Below are positions 53,401 through 64,000 of a stretch of 64,000 bases of DNA, piece by piece. This DNA is from Amaranthus tricolor (Eukaryota; Streptophyta; Magnoliopsida; Caryophyllales; Amaranthaceae), in the NCBI RefSeq assembly GCF_026212465.1, contig NC_080048.1, positions 21,626,658 through 21,690,657 of the forward strand. The letters are read 5' to 3'. Position numbers and translations under genes: made by a program. Under the pieces are notes generated by a model. It saw only the letters and a program-made list of their open reading frames with translations. It made no database searches and had not been told where the DNA came from. Within the stretch, counting starts at the first letter, position 1; the number at the start of each line of letters is the position of its first letter.

Positions 53401-54212
53401 TGCCATGTTTCGTGTACAACAAACCTTTTTTCACCTACCTTATGCGCGAAAGATCCAAAAAAGCTTAAAAACCAATAATATCGATACTGTGTAGTGTGCC
53501 ATTTTAATACAATAATATATAGCAAATAGTGTAGTGTGCCACGTTTCGTGCAAAAGAAACCAAGTTTGAGCAACTTTGTGCCTAAAACTGCTAAAAACGC
53601 TTGAAAACCCATAAAATCGCAACTTAACACGTAATTTCTTGCATATGACAATAATTTTAAATTTTAACCACTTTAACACAATAATGTATACCAAATAGTG
53701 TCGTGTGCCAAGTTTCGTGCAAAACAAACCAAGTTTGAGCAACTTTATGCGCGAAAGTGCCAAAAACACTTAAAAAGTCATTAAATCGAAATTTAACACG
53801 TAATTTCTAGCATATGACTATGATTTTAAATTCAAACCACTTCAACACACTAATATATACCAATTAGTGTAATGTGCAATGTTTCGTGCAAAACAAACCA
53901 AGTTTGAGCTACTTTGTGCCTAAAACTGCCAAAAACGCTTGAAAACCCAAAAATCGGAACTTAACACGTAATTTCTAGCATATGACAATTATTTTCATTT
54001 CTAACCACCTCAACACAATAATATATACCAAATAGTATTTTTTGCCATGTTTCGTGCAAAACAAACCAAGTTTGAGCTACTTTATGCACAAAAGTTCCAA
54101 AAAGGCTTAATAATCCCATAAAATCGCAACTTAACACGTTATTTCTTGCATATGACTAAAATTTTAAATTCTAACCACTTCAACACAATAATATATACCA
54201 AATAGTGTTGTG
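53401..54212 (+). repeat. Copy of mosaic 10-mer segment with internal deletion
   Basis: It matches 47823-48670 (and the same part of copy II), except for a 42-bp deletion with a 9-bp insertion at 53490-53498. It ends near 54212, where gtacaacaaacc of the mosaic copies gives way to gtaaaacaaaccttg of the regular B9 monomer. Confidence 0.85.
53490..53498 (+). other. Deletion scar with apparent templated 9-bp insertion
   Basis: After cgatactg the parental copies have 42 bp leading to ccattttaatac. Here those 42 bp are replaced by tgtagtgtg. The inserted bases plus the following cc (11 bp) are identical to 53530-53540 in the next A-T-rich stretch, so they seem copied from about 40 bp downstream. 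The net change is -33 bp relative to the segments at 47.9 and 49.6 kb. This kind of scar is known from polymerase-theta end joining or replication slippage; the mechanism is inferred. Confidence 0.8.
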
Positions 54213-54486
54213 TGCCAAGTTTCGTGTAAAACAAACCTTGTTTGACCTACCTTATGCGCGAACGTTCGAAAAGCTTAAAATCCAATAAAATCGATATTGA
54301 ACACGTAATTTTTAGCATATGACTATGATTTTCAATTTTAACCATTTTAATACAATAATATATACCAAATAGTATAGTGTGCCACGTTTCGTGCAAAACA
54401 AACCAAGTTTGAGCAACTTTATGCGCGAAAGTGCCAAAAACACTTAAAAAGTCATAAAATTGCAATTTAACACGTAATTTCTAGCA

Positions 54487-56179
54487 TATGACTACGATTT
54501 TAAATTCTAAACCACTTCAACACAATAATATATACCAATTAGTGTTGTGTGCAATGTTTCGTGCAAAACAAACCAAGTTTGAGTTACTTTGTGGGCGAAA
54601 GTACCAAAAAGGCTGAAAAACCCATAAAATCACAACTTAACAAATAATTTCTAGCATATGACTATGATATCAATTCTAACCACGTCAACACCAGAATATG
54701 TACCAAATAGTGTTGTGTGCCAAGTTTCATGCAAAACAAACCAAGTTTTGAGCTACTTTGTGCCTAAAACGGTCAAAAAAGCTTTAAAACCCATAAAATC
54801 GCAATTTAACACGTAATTTCTAGCATATGACTATGATTTTCATTTCTAACCACCTCAACACAATAATATATACCAAATAGTATTGTGTGCCATGTTTCGT
54901 GCAAAAAAAAACCAAGTTTGAGCTACTTTATGCACAAAAGTTCCAAAAAGGCCTAATGACCCTATAAAATTGCAACTTAACACGTAATTTCTTGCATATG
55001 ACTATAATTTGAAATTCTAACCACTTCAACACAATAATATATACCAAATAATGTTGTATGCCAAGTTTCGTGCAAAACAAACCATGTTTGACCTACTTTG
55101 TGCCTAAAACTGCCAAAAAAGCTTGAAAACCCATAAAATCGCAACTTAACACGTAATCTCTAGCATATGACTATGATTTTAATTTCTAACCACCTCAACA
55201 CAATAATATATACCAAATAGTATTGTGTGCCAAGTTTCGTGCAAAACAAACCAAGTTTGAGCTACTTTATGCACGAAAGTTCCAAAAAGGCCTAATGACC
55301 CCATAAAATCGCAACATAACACGTAATTTCTTGCATATGACTATAATTTTAAATTCTATCAACTTCAACACAATAATATATACCAAATAGTGTTGTGTCC
55401 CATGTTTCGTGTAAAACAAAGCATGTTTGACCTACCTTATGCGCGAAAGTTCCAAAAAAGCTTAAAAAGCCATAAAATCGATACTGAACACGTAATTTCT
55501 AGCATATGACTTTGATTTTCAATTTTAACAAATTTAATACAATAATATATACCGAATAGTGTTGTGTGCCAAGTTTCGTGCAAAACAAACCAAGTTTGAG
55601 CTACTTTGTGCCTAAAACTACTAAAAACGCTTGAAAACCATAAAATCGCAACTTAACACGTAATTTCTAGCATATGACAATGATTTTCATTTCTAACCAC
55701 CTCAACACAATAATATATACCAATAAGTTTTGTGTGTCAAGTTTCGTGCAAAACAAACCAAGTTTGAGCTACTTTATGCACAAAAGTTCCAAAAACGCTT
55801 AATAACCCCATAAAATCGCAACTTAACACGTTATTTCTTACATATGACTATAATTTTAATTCTAACCACTTCAACACAATAATATATACCATATAGTGTT
55901 GTGTGCCAAGTTTCGTGTAAAACAAACCTTGTTTGACCTACCTTATGCGCAAACGTTCGAAAAAAGCTTAAAAACCAATAAAATCGATACTGAACACGTA
56001 ATTTTTAGCATATGACTATGATTTTCAATTTTAACCATTTTAATACAATAATATATACCAAATAGTATAGTGTGCCACGTTTCGTGCAAAACAAACCAAG
56101 TTTGAGCAACTTTATGCGCGAAAGTGCCAAAAACACTTAAAAAGTCATAAAATTGCAATTTAACACGTAATTTCTAGCA
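54487..56179 (+). repeat. Family B 10-mer copy R1, variant p (1693 bp)
   Basis: B1 to B10 in order. Variant p markers: ccaataagttttg in B8, gcgcaaacgttcg in B9 (palindrome broken) and aatgacc after B5's cctaatg region without the g seen in variant q. The following B1 has gaaaaaaccc. Confidence 0.86.
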
Positions 56180-57872
56180 TATGACTACGATTTTAAATTC
56201 TAACCACTTCAACACAATAATATATACCAATTAGTGTTGTGTGCAATGTTTCGTGCAAAACAAACCAAGTTTGAGTTACTTTGTGGGCGAAAGTACCAAA
56301 AAGGCTGAAAAAACCCATAAAATCACAACTTAACAAATAATTTCTAGCATATGACTATGATATCAATTCTAACCACGTCAACACCAGAATATGTACCAAA
56401 TAGTGTTGTGTGCCAAGTTTCATGCAAAACAAACCAAGTTTTGAGCTACTTTGTGCCTAAAACGGTCAAAAAAGCTTTAAAACCCATAAAATCGCAATTT
56501 AACACGTAATTTCTAGCATATGACTATGATTTTCATTTCTAACCACCTCAACACAATAATATATACCAAATAGTATTGTGTGCCATGTTTCGTGCAAAAA
56601 AAACCAAGTTTGAGCTACTTTATGCACAAAAGTTCCAAAAAGGCCTAATGACCCCATAAAATTGCAACTTAACACGTAATTTCTTGCATATGACTATAAT
56701 TTGAAATTCTAACCACTTCAACACAATAATATATACCAAATAATGTTGTATGCCAAGTTTCGTGCAAAACAAACCATGTTTGACCTACTTTGTGCCTAAA
56801 ACTGCCAAAAAAGCTTGAAAACCCATAAAATCGCAACTTAACACGTAATCTCTAGCATATGACTATGATTTTAATTTCTAACCACCTCAACACAATAATA
56901 TATACCAAATAGTATTGTGTGCCAAGTTTCGTGCAAAACAAACCAAGTTTGAGCTACTTTATGCACGAAAGTTCCAAAAAGGCCTAATGAGCCCATAAAA
57001 TCGCAACATAACACGTAATTTCTTGCATATGACTATAATTTTAAATTCTATCAACTTCAACACAATAATATATACCAAATAGTGTTGTGTCCCATGTTTC
57101 GTGTAAAACAAAGCATGTTTGACCTACCTTATGCGCGAAAGTTCCAAAAAAGCTTAAAAAGCCATAAAATCGATACTGAACACGTAATTTCTAGCATATG
57201 ACTTTGATTTTCAATTTTAACAAATTTAATACAATAATATATACCGAATAGTGTTGTGTGCCAAGTTTCGTGCAAAACAAACCAAGTTTGAGCTACTTTG
57301 TGCCTAAAACTACTAAAAACGCTTGAAAACCATAAAATCGCAACTTAACACGTAATTTCTAGCATATGACAATGATTTTCATTTCTAACCACCTCAACAC
57401 AATAATATATACCAAATAGTTTTGTGTGCCAAGTTTCGTGCAAAACAAACCAAGTTTGAGCTACTTTATGCACAAAAGTTCCAAAAACGCTTAATAACCC
57501 CATAAAATCGCAACTTAACACGTTATTTCTTACATATGACTATAATTTTTAATTCTAACCACTTCAACACAATAATATATACCATATAGTGTTGTGTGCC
57601 AAGTTTCGTGTAAAACAAACCTTGTTTGACCTACCTTATGCGCGAACGTTCGAAAAAGCTTAAAATCCAATAAAATCGATACTGAACACGTAATTTTTAG
57701 CATATGACTATGATTTTCAATTTTAACCATTTTAATACAATAATATATACCAAATAGTATAGTGTGCCACGTTTCGTGCAAAACAAACCAAGTTTGAGCA
57801 ACTTTATGCGCGAAAGTGCCAAAAAACACTTAAAAAGTCATAAAATTGCAATTTAACACGTAATTTCTAGCA
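56180..57872 (+). repeat. Family B 10-mer copy R2, variant q (1693 bp)
   Basis: B1 to B10 in order. Variant q markers: ccaaatagttttg in B8, intact palindrome in B9 at 57643-57652, aaaatccaat after it, and aatgagccc in B5. Confidence 0.86.
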
Positions 57873-59566
57873 TATGACTACGATTTTAAATTCTAACCAC
57901 TTCAACACAATAATATATACCAATTAGTGTTGTGTGCAATGTTTCGTGCAAAACAAACCAAGTTTGAGTTACTTTGTGGGCGAAAGTACCAAAAAGGCTG
58001 AAAAACCCATAAAATCACAACTTAACAAATAATTTTCTAGCATATGACTATGATATCAATTCTAACCACGTCAACACCAGAATATGTACCAAATAGTGTT
58101 GTGTGCCAAGTTTCATGCAAAACAAACCAAGTTTTGAGCTACTTTGTGCCTAAAACGGTCAAAAAAGCTTTAAAAACCTATAAAATCGCAATTTAACACG
58201 TAATTTCTAGCATATGACTATGATTTTCATTTCTAACCACCTCAACACAATAATATATACCAAATAGTATTGTGTGCCATGTTTCGTGCAAAAAAAACCA
58301 AGTTTGAGCTACTTTATGCACAAAAGTTCCAAAAAGGCCTAATGACCCCATAAAATTGCAACTTAACACGTAATTTCTTGCATATGACTATAATTTGAAA
58401 TTCTAACCACTTCAACACAATAATATATACCAAATAATGTTGTATGCCAAGTTTCGTGCAAAACAAACCATGTTTGACCTACTTTGTGCCTAAAACTGCC
58501 AAAAAAGCTTGAAAACCCATAAAATCGCAACTTAACACGTAATCTCTAGCATATGACTATGATTTTAATTTCTAACCACCTCAACACAATAATATATACC
58601 AAATAGTATTGTGTGCCAAGTTTCGTGCAAAACAAACCAAGTTTGAGCTACTTTATGCACGAAAGTTCCAAAAAGGGCCTAATGAGCCCATAAAATCGCA
58701 ACATAACACGTAATTTCTTGCATATGACTATAATTTTAAATTCTATCAACTTCAACACAATAATATATACCAAATAGTGTTGTGTCCCATGTTTCGTGTA
58801 AAACAAAGCATGTTTGACCTACCTTATGCGCGAAAGTTCCAAAAAAGCTTAAAAAGCCATAAAATCGATACTGAACACGTAATTTCTAGCATATGACTTT
58901 GATTTTCAATTTTAACAAATTTAATACAATAATATATACCGAATAGTGTTGTGTGCCAAGTTTCGTGCAAAACAAACCAAGTTTGAGCTACTTTGTGCCT
59001 AAAACTACTAAAAACGCTTGAAAACCATAAAATCGCAACTTAACACGTAATTTCTAGCATATGACAATGATTTTCATTTCTAACCACCTCAACACAATAA
59101 TATATACCAAATAGTTTTGTGTGCCAAGTTTCGTGCAAAACAAACCAAGTTTGAGCTACTTTATGCACAAAAGTTCCAAAAACGCTTAATAACCCCATAA
59201 AATCGCAACTTAACACGTTATTTCTTACATATGACTATAATTTTTAATTCTAACCACTTCAACACAATAATATATACCATATAGTGTTGTGTGCCAAGTT
59301 TCGTGTAAAACAAACCTTGTTTGACCTACCTTATGCGCGAACGTTCGAAAAAGCTTAAAATCCAATAAAATCGATACTGAACACGTAATTTTTAGCATAT
59401 GACTATGATTTTCAATTTTAACCATTTTAATACAATAATATATACCAAATAGTATAGTGTGCCACGTTTCGTGCAAAACAAACCAAGTTTGAGCAACTTT
59501 ATGCGCGAAAGTGCCAAAAACACTTAAAAAGTCATAAAATTGCAATTTAACACGTAATTTCTAGCA
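57873..59566 (+). repeat. Family B 10-mer copy R3, variant q (1694 bp)
   Basis: B1 to B10 in order with the same q markers as R2, and an intact palindrome at 59338-59347. It has small private changes, such as aattttctag at the end of B1 and aaaaagggcc in B5. Confidence 0.86.
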
Positions 59567-61262
59567 TATGACTACGATTTTAAATTCTAACCACTTCAAC
59601 ACAATAATATATACCAATTAGTGTTGTGTGCAATGTTTCGTGCAAAACAAACCAAGTTTGAGTTACTTTGTGGGCGAAAGTACCAAAAAGGCTGAAAAAC
59701 CCATAAAATCACAACTTAACAAATAATTTCTAGCATATGACTATGATATCAATTCTAACCACGTCAACACCAGAATATGTACCAAATAGTGTTGTGTGCC
59801 AAGTTTCATGCAAAACAAACCAAGTTTTGAGCTACTTTGTGCCTAAAACGGTCAAAAAAGCTTTAAAACCCATAAAATCGCAATTTAACACGTAATTTCT
59901 AGCATATGACTATGATTTTCATTTCTAACCACCTCAAACACAATAATATATACCAAATAGTGTTGTGTGCCATGTTTCGTGCAAAAAAAACCAAGTTTGA
60001 GCTACTTTATGCACAAAAGTTCCAAAAAGGCCTAATGACCCCATAAAATTGCAACTTAACACGTAATTTCTTGCATATGACTATAATTTGAAATTCTAAC
60101 CACTTCAACACAATAATATATACCAAATAATCTTGTATGCCAAGTTTCGTGCAAAACAAACCATGTTTGACCTACTTTGTGCCTAAAACTGCCAAAAAAG
60201 CTTGAAAACCCATAAAATCGCAACTTAACACGTAATCTCTAGCATATGACTATGATTTTCATTTCTAACCACCTCAACACAATAATATATACCAAATAGT
60301 ATTGTGTGCCAAGTTTCGTGCAAAACAAACCAAGTTTGAGCTACTTTATGCACGAAAGTTCCAAAAAGGCCTAATGACCCCATAAAATCGCAACATAACA
60401 CGTAATTTCTTGCATATGACTATAATTTTAAATTCTATCAACTTCAACACAATAATATATACCAAATAGTGTTGTGTCCCATGTTTCGTGTAAAACAAAG
60501 CATGTTTGACCTACCTTATGCGCGAAAGTTCCAAAAAAGCTTAAAAAGCCATAAAATCGATACTGAACACGTAATTTCTAGCATATGACTTTGATTTTCA
60601 ATTTTAACAAATTTAATACAATAATATATACCGAATAGTGTTGTGTGCCAAGTTTCGTGCAAAACAAACCAAGTTTGAGCTACTTTGTGCCTAAAACTAC
60701 TAAAAACGCTTGAAAACCATAAAATCGCAACTTAACACGTAATTTCTAGCATATGACAATGATTTTCATTTCTAACCACCTCAACACAATAATATATACC
60801 AATAAGTTTTGTGTGTCAAGTTTCGTGCAAAACAAACCAAGTTTGAGCTACTTTATGCACAAAAGTTCCAAAAACGCTTAATAACCCCATAAAATCGCAA
60901 CTTAACACGTTATTTCTTACATATGACTATAATTTTTAATTCTAACCACTTCAACACAATAATATATACCATATAGTGTTGTGTGCCAAGTTTCGTGTAA
61001 AACAAACCTTGTTTGACCTACCTTATGCGCAAACGTTCGAAAAAAGCTTAAAAACCAATTAAAATCGATACTGAACACGTAATTTTTAGCATATGACTAT
61101 GATTTTCAATTTTAAACCATTTTAATACAATAATATATACCAAATAGTATAGTGTGCCACGTTTCGTGCAAAACAAACCAAGTTTGAGCAACTTTATGCG
61201 CGAAAGTGCCAAAAACACTTAAAAAAGTCATAAAATTGCAATTTAACACGTAATTTCTAGCA
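59567..61262 (+). repeat. Family B 10-mer copy R4, variant p (1696 bp)
   Basis: B1 to B10 in order with the p markers of R1 (ccaataagttttg, gcgcaaacgttcg, aatgacccc, gaaaaaaccc in the next B1). Private changes include atagtgttgtg in B3 and tcaaacacaat in B3. Confidence 0.86.
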
Positions 61263-62959
61263 TATGACTACGATTTTAAATTCTAACCACTTTCAACACA
61301 ATAATATATACCAATTAGTGTTGTGTGCAATGTTTCGTGCAAAACAAACCAAGTTTGAGTTACTTTGTGGGCGAAAGTACCAAAAAGGCTGAAAAAACCC
61401 ATAAAATCACAACTTAACAAATAATTTCTAGCATATGACTATGATATCAATTCTAACCACGTCAACACCAGAATATGTACCAAATAGTGTTGTGTGCCAA
61501 GTTTCATGCAAAACAAACCAAGTTTTGAGCTACTTTGTGCCTAAAACGGTCAAAAAAGCTTTAAAAACCCATAAAATCGCAATTTAACACGTAATTTCTA
61601 GCATATGACTATGATTTTCATTTCTAACCACCTCAACACAATAATATATACCAAATAGTATTGTGTGCCATGTTTCGTGCAAAAAAAAACCAAGTTTGAG
61701 CTACTTTATGCACAAAAGTTCCAAAAAGGCCTAATGACCCCATAAAATTGCAACTTAACACGTAATTTCTTGCATATGACTATAATTTGAAATTCTAACC
61801 ACTTCAACACAATAATATATACCAAATAATGTTGTATGCCAAGTTTCGTGCAAAACAAACCATGTTTGACCTACTTTGTGCCTAAAACTGCCAAAAAAGC
61901 TTGAAAACCCATAAAATCGCAACTTAACACGTAATCTCTAGCATATGGACTATGATTTTAATTTCTAACCACCTCAACACAATAATATATACCAAATAGT
62001 ATTGTGTGCCAAGTTTCGTGCAAAACAAACCAAGTTTGAGCTACTTTATGCACGAAAGTTCCAAAAAGGCCTAATGAGCCCATAAAATCGCAACATAACA
62101 CGTAATTTCTTGCATATGACTATAATTTTAAATTCTATCAACTTCAACACAATAATATATACCAAATAGTGTTGTGTCCCATGTTTCGTGTAAAACAAAG
62201 CATGTTTGACCTACCTTATGCGCGAAAGTTCCAAAAAAGCTTAAAAAGCCATAAAATCGATACTGAACACGTAATTTCTAGCATATGACTTTGATTTTCA
62301 ATTTTAACAAATTTAATACAATAATATATACCGAATAGTGTTGTGTGCCAAGTTTCGTGCAAAACAAACCAAGTTTGAGCTACTTTGTGCCTAAAACTAC
62401 TAAAAACGCTTGAAAACCATAAAATCGCAACTTAACACGTAATTTCTAGCATATGACAATGATTTTCATTTCTAACCACCTCAACACAATAATATATACC
62501 AAATAGTTTTGTGTGCCAAGTTTCGTGCAAAACAAACCAAGTTTGAGCTACTTTATGCACAAAAGTTCCAAAAAACGCTTAATAACCCCATAAAATCGCA
62601 ACTTAACACGTTATTTCTTACATATGACTATAATTTTTAATTCTAACCACTTCAACACAATAATATATACCATATAGTGTTGTGTGCCAAGTTTCGTGTA
62701 AAACAAACCTTGTTTGACCTACCTTATGCGCGAACGTTCGAAAAAGCTTAAAATCCAATAAAATCGATACTGAACACGTAATTTTTAGCATATGACTATG
62801 ATTTTCAATTTTAACCATTTTAATACAATAATATATACCAAATAGTATAGTGTGCCACGTTTCGTGCAAAACAAACCAAGTTTGAGCAACTTTATGCGCG
62901 AAAGTGCCAAAAACACTTAAAAAGTCATAAAATTGCAATTTAACACGTAATTTCTAGCA
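61263..62959 (+). repeat. Family B 10-mer copy R5, variant q (1697 bp)
   Basis: B1 to B10 in order with q markers; intact palindrome at 62731-62740. It has several one-base insertions not seen in other copies, such as ctttcaacac in B1 and catatggact in B5, which look like consensus errors near the gap. Confidence 0.86.
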
Positions 62960-63698
62960 TATGACTACGATTTTAAATTCTAACCACTTCAACACAATAA
63001 TATATACCAATTAGTGTTGTGTGCAATGTTTCGTGCAAAACAAACCAAGTTTGAGTTACTTTGTGGGCGAAAGTACCAAAAAGGCTGAAAAACCCATAAA
63101 ATCACAACTTAACAAATAATTTCTAGCATATGACTATGATATCAATTCTAACCACGTCAACACCAGAATATGTACCAAATAGTGTTGTGTGCCAAGTTTC
63201 ATGCAAAACAAACCAAGTTTTGAGCTACTTTGTGCCTAAAACGGTCAAAAAAGCTTTAAAACCCATAAAATCGCAATTTAACACGTAATTTCTAGCATAT
63301 GACTATGATTTTCATTTCTAACCACCTCAACACAATAATATATATACCAAATAGTATTGTGTGCCATGTTTCGTGCAAAAAAAAACCAAGTTTGAGCTAC
63401 TTTATGCACAAAAGTTCCAAAAAGGCCTAATGACCCCATAAAATTGCAACTTAACACGTAATTTCTTGCATATGACTATAATTTGAAATTCTAACCACTT
63501 CAACACAATAATATATACCAAATAATGTTGTATGCCAAGTTTCGTGCAAAACAAACCATGTTTGACCTACTTTGTGCCTAAAACTGCCAAAAAAAGCTTG
63601 AAAACCCATAAAATCGCAACTTAACACGTAATCTCTAGCATATGACTATGATTTTAATTTCTAACCACCTCAACACAATAATATATACCAAATAGTAT
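62960..63698 (+). repeat. Partial family B 10-mer copy R6, cut by the gap
   Basis: B1 to B4 and the first 58 bp of B5, ending at the second N run. It contains one-base or two-base insertions relative to other copies (tatatatacc, gcaaaaaaaaacc, ccaaaaaaagc). Confidence 0.85.
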
Positions 63699-63798
63699 NN
63701 NNNNNNNNNNNNNNNNNNNNNNNNNNNNNNNNNNNNNNNNNNNNNNNNNNNNNNNNNNNNNNNNNNNNNNNNNNNNNNNNNNNNNNNNNNNNNNNNNN
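63699..63798. other. Assembly gap of 100 Ns
   Basis: There are exactly 100 Ns. Upstream ends about base 58 of a B5 monomer; downstream resumes at about base 36 of another monomer. A true 100-bp gap would be out of phase by roughly 46 bp, so the size is probably a placeholder. Confidence 0.98.
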
Positions 63799-64000
63799 CA
63801 ATAATATATACTAAATAGTGTTGTGTGCCAAGTTTCGTGTAAAACAAACCATGTTTGACCTACCTTATGCGCAGAAATTCCAAAAAAGCTTAAAAACCCA
63901 TAAAATCGATACTGAACACGTAATTTCTAGCATATGACTATGATTTTAAATTTTAACTATTTTAATACAATAATATATACCAAATAGTGTAGTGTGCCAC
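63799..64000 (+). repeat. Diverged family B monomers after the gap
   Basis: One Q-type monomer (gtgtaaaac, gacctacc, gcgcagaaattcc) is followed by the start of an R-type monomer (ttttaaattttaactatttt). Their spellings do not match any B1-B10 type closely and are more like the mosaic block, so the array architecture probably changes within the gap. Confidence 0.75.

Larger units (their letters stand above)
42491..54212 (+). repeat. Mosaic block of diverged family B monomers
   Basis: There are about 69 monomers of family B type in the same orientation, but the 10-mer order is lost and copies differ more. I sort them into five classes: S (gggcgaaagtac), T (gatatcaattc or tttgtgcctaaaac), P (ttttcatttc with gcacaaaag), Q (ttttaattc with gacctacc) and R (attttaaccattttaatac). 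S-T-P-Q-R runs occur without breaks, for example from about 43363 to 45052. Fusion classes Q/T, R/T, Q/R and S/T are also present. The 42.52-kb P monomer with tttttatcc and gccatggttcg recurs at about 46.75 kb. Confidence 0.85.
54213..63698 (+). repeat. Satellite array, family B, right block (10-mer HOR, about 1695 bp)
   Basis: Regular B1-B10 copies resume, starting inside B9. B1 starts are 54487, 56180, 57873, 59567, 61263 and 62960. Copies carry block-specific markers: taccgaatag in B7, and aaaccaagtttgagc in B5 (as in L7 and L8 of the left block). Most B5 monomers also have ttttaatttc instead of ttttcatttc. Confidence 0.96.

Noticed and set aside
1491..63847. Many open reading frames of 60-120 codons, nearly all on the minus strand, with similar peptides (for example QTWFVLHETWHT)
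   Set aside because: They recur with the satellite period, begin and end at the same places in each repeat unit, cross monomer borders, and change by frame whenever a monomer gains or loses a base. Their length is what a repeat with few stops in one frame gives. No domain, signal or codon pattern supports a gene.
1..64000. CRISPR array
   Set aside because: The repeats are 168-169 bp and abut each other; there are no short repeats with unique spacers.
1..64000. tRNA, rRNA or other RNA genes
   Set aside because: I found no cloverleaf-like or rRNA-like stretch; all sequence is accounted for by monomers.
1..64000. TATA-like element (aataatatatacc) as a promoter in each monomer
   Set aside because: The A-T-rich stretch is simply part of the conserved monomer. 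Satellites can be transcribed, but nothing here shows initiation, and no gene follows.
1..64000. CACGTAAT near the monomer end as a G-box or ACGT-core binding site
   Set aside because: Only CACGTA is present, not the full CACGTG, and a four-base core is too short to support a regulatory claim.
1..64000. Primate alpha satellite (171 bp) or a named plant centromere repeat
   Set aside because: Length is close to alpha satellite but the sequence is not it. I could not match it from memory to the Arabidopsis, maize or soybean centromere repeats, so no name is given. A database search would decide.

Overview
The whole window is satellite DNA. I find no protein-coding gene, RNA gene, transposon or CRISPR array. 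Every sequenced base belongs to head-to-tail monomers of 168-169 bp, about 380 of them (my estimate), all in the same orientation and about 34% GC (hand count on one monomer). Monomers in the nucleosome-length range, organised into higher-order repeats (HORs) over tens of kilobases, are what centromeric satellites of plants and some animals look like. The sequence is not primate alpha satellite. I do not recognise it as a satellite I can name, so a flowering-plant centromere is a guess based on architecture.

Layout: (1) 1-29400, family A. Monomers average about 167.7 bp and I sort them into 18 types (A1-A18, in array order). The usual HOR is about 20 monomers (3.35 kb) and occurs as 18-, 20-, 21- and 31-mers. 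An internal run uses a shortened 11-mer (about 1847 bp), and there is a local expansion of a 502-bp trimer. (2) 29401-29500, a 100-N gap that hides the change from family A to family B. (3) 29501-about 42490, family B: a regular 10-mer HOR of about 1692 bp (types B1-B10), with one copy cut to six monomers. (4) About 42490-54212, a mosaic of more diverged family-B monomers. It contains a different 10-mer repeated at exactly 1691 bp, a 2.33-kb segment duplicated 6.76 kb apart, and a 42-bp deletion filled by 9 bp that appear copied from nearby. (5) About 54213-63698, the regular 10-mer again, with a three-HOR superperiod of about 5.08 kb. (6) 63699-63798, a second 100-N gap, then 202 bp of a diverged family-B monomer pair.

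The main interpretation is that both families look built from an older five-monomer unit (about 840-845 bp). In family A I can read the order as X-Y-Z-W-V with losses and duplications. In family B I read S-T-P-Q-R, and the present 10-mer equals three such pentamers shortened by two fusion monomers (Q/T and R/T). The mosaic block still holds unbroken S-T-P-Q-R runs, so it may be an older layer between two younger, homogenised arrays. This was assigned by eye from diagnostic bases and needs a monomer-level alignment.

Possible functional features are few: four A-tracts about 10 bp apart in each monomer (predicted curvature), a partial CENP-B-box-like motif that is present or lost by monomer type, and a 10-bp perfect palindrome found once per family-B HOR. 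The short open frames on the minus strand are by-products of the repeat.
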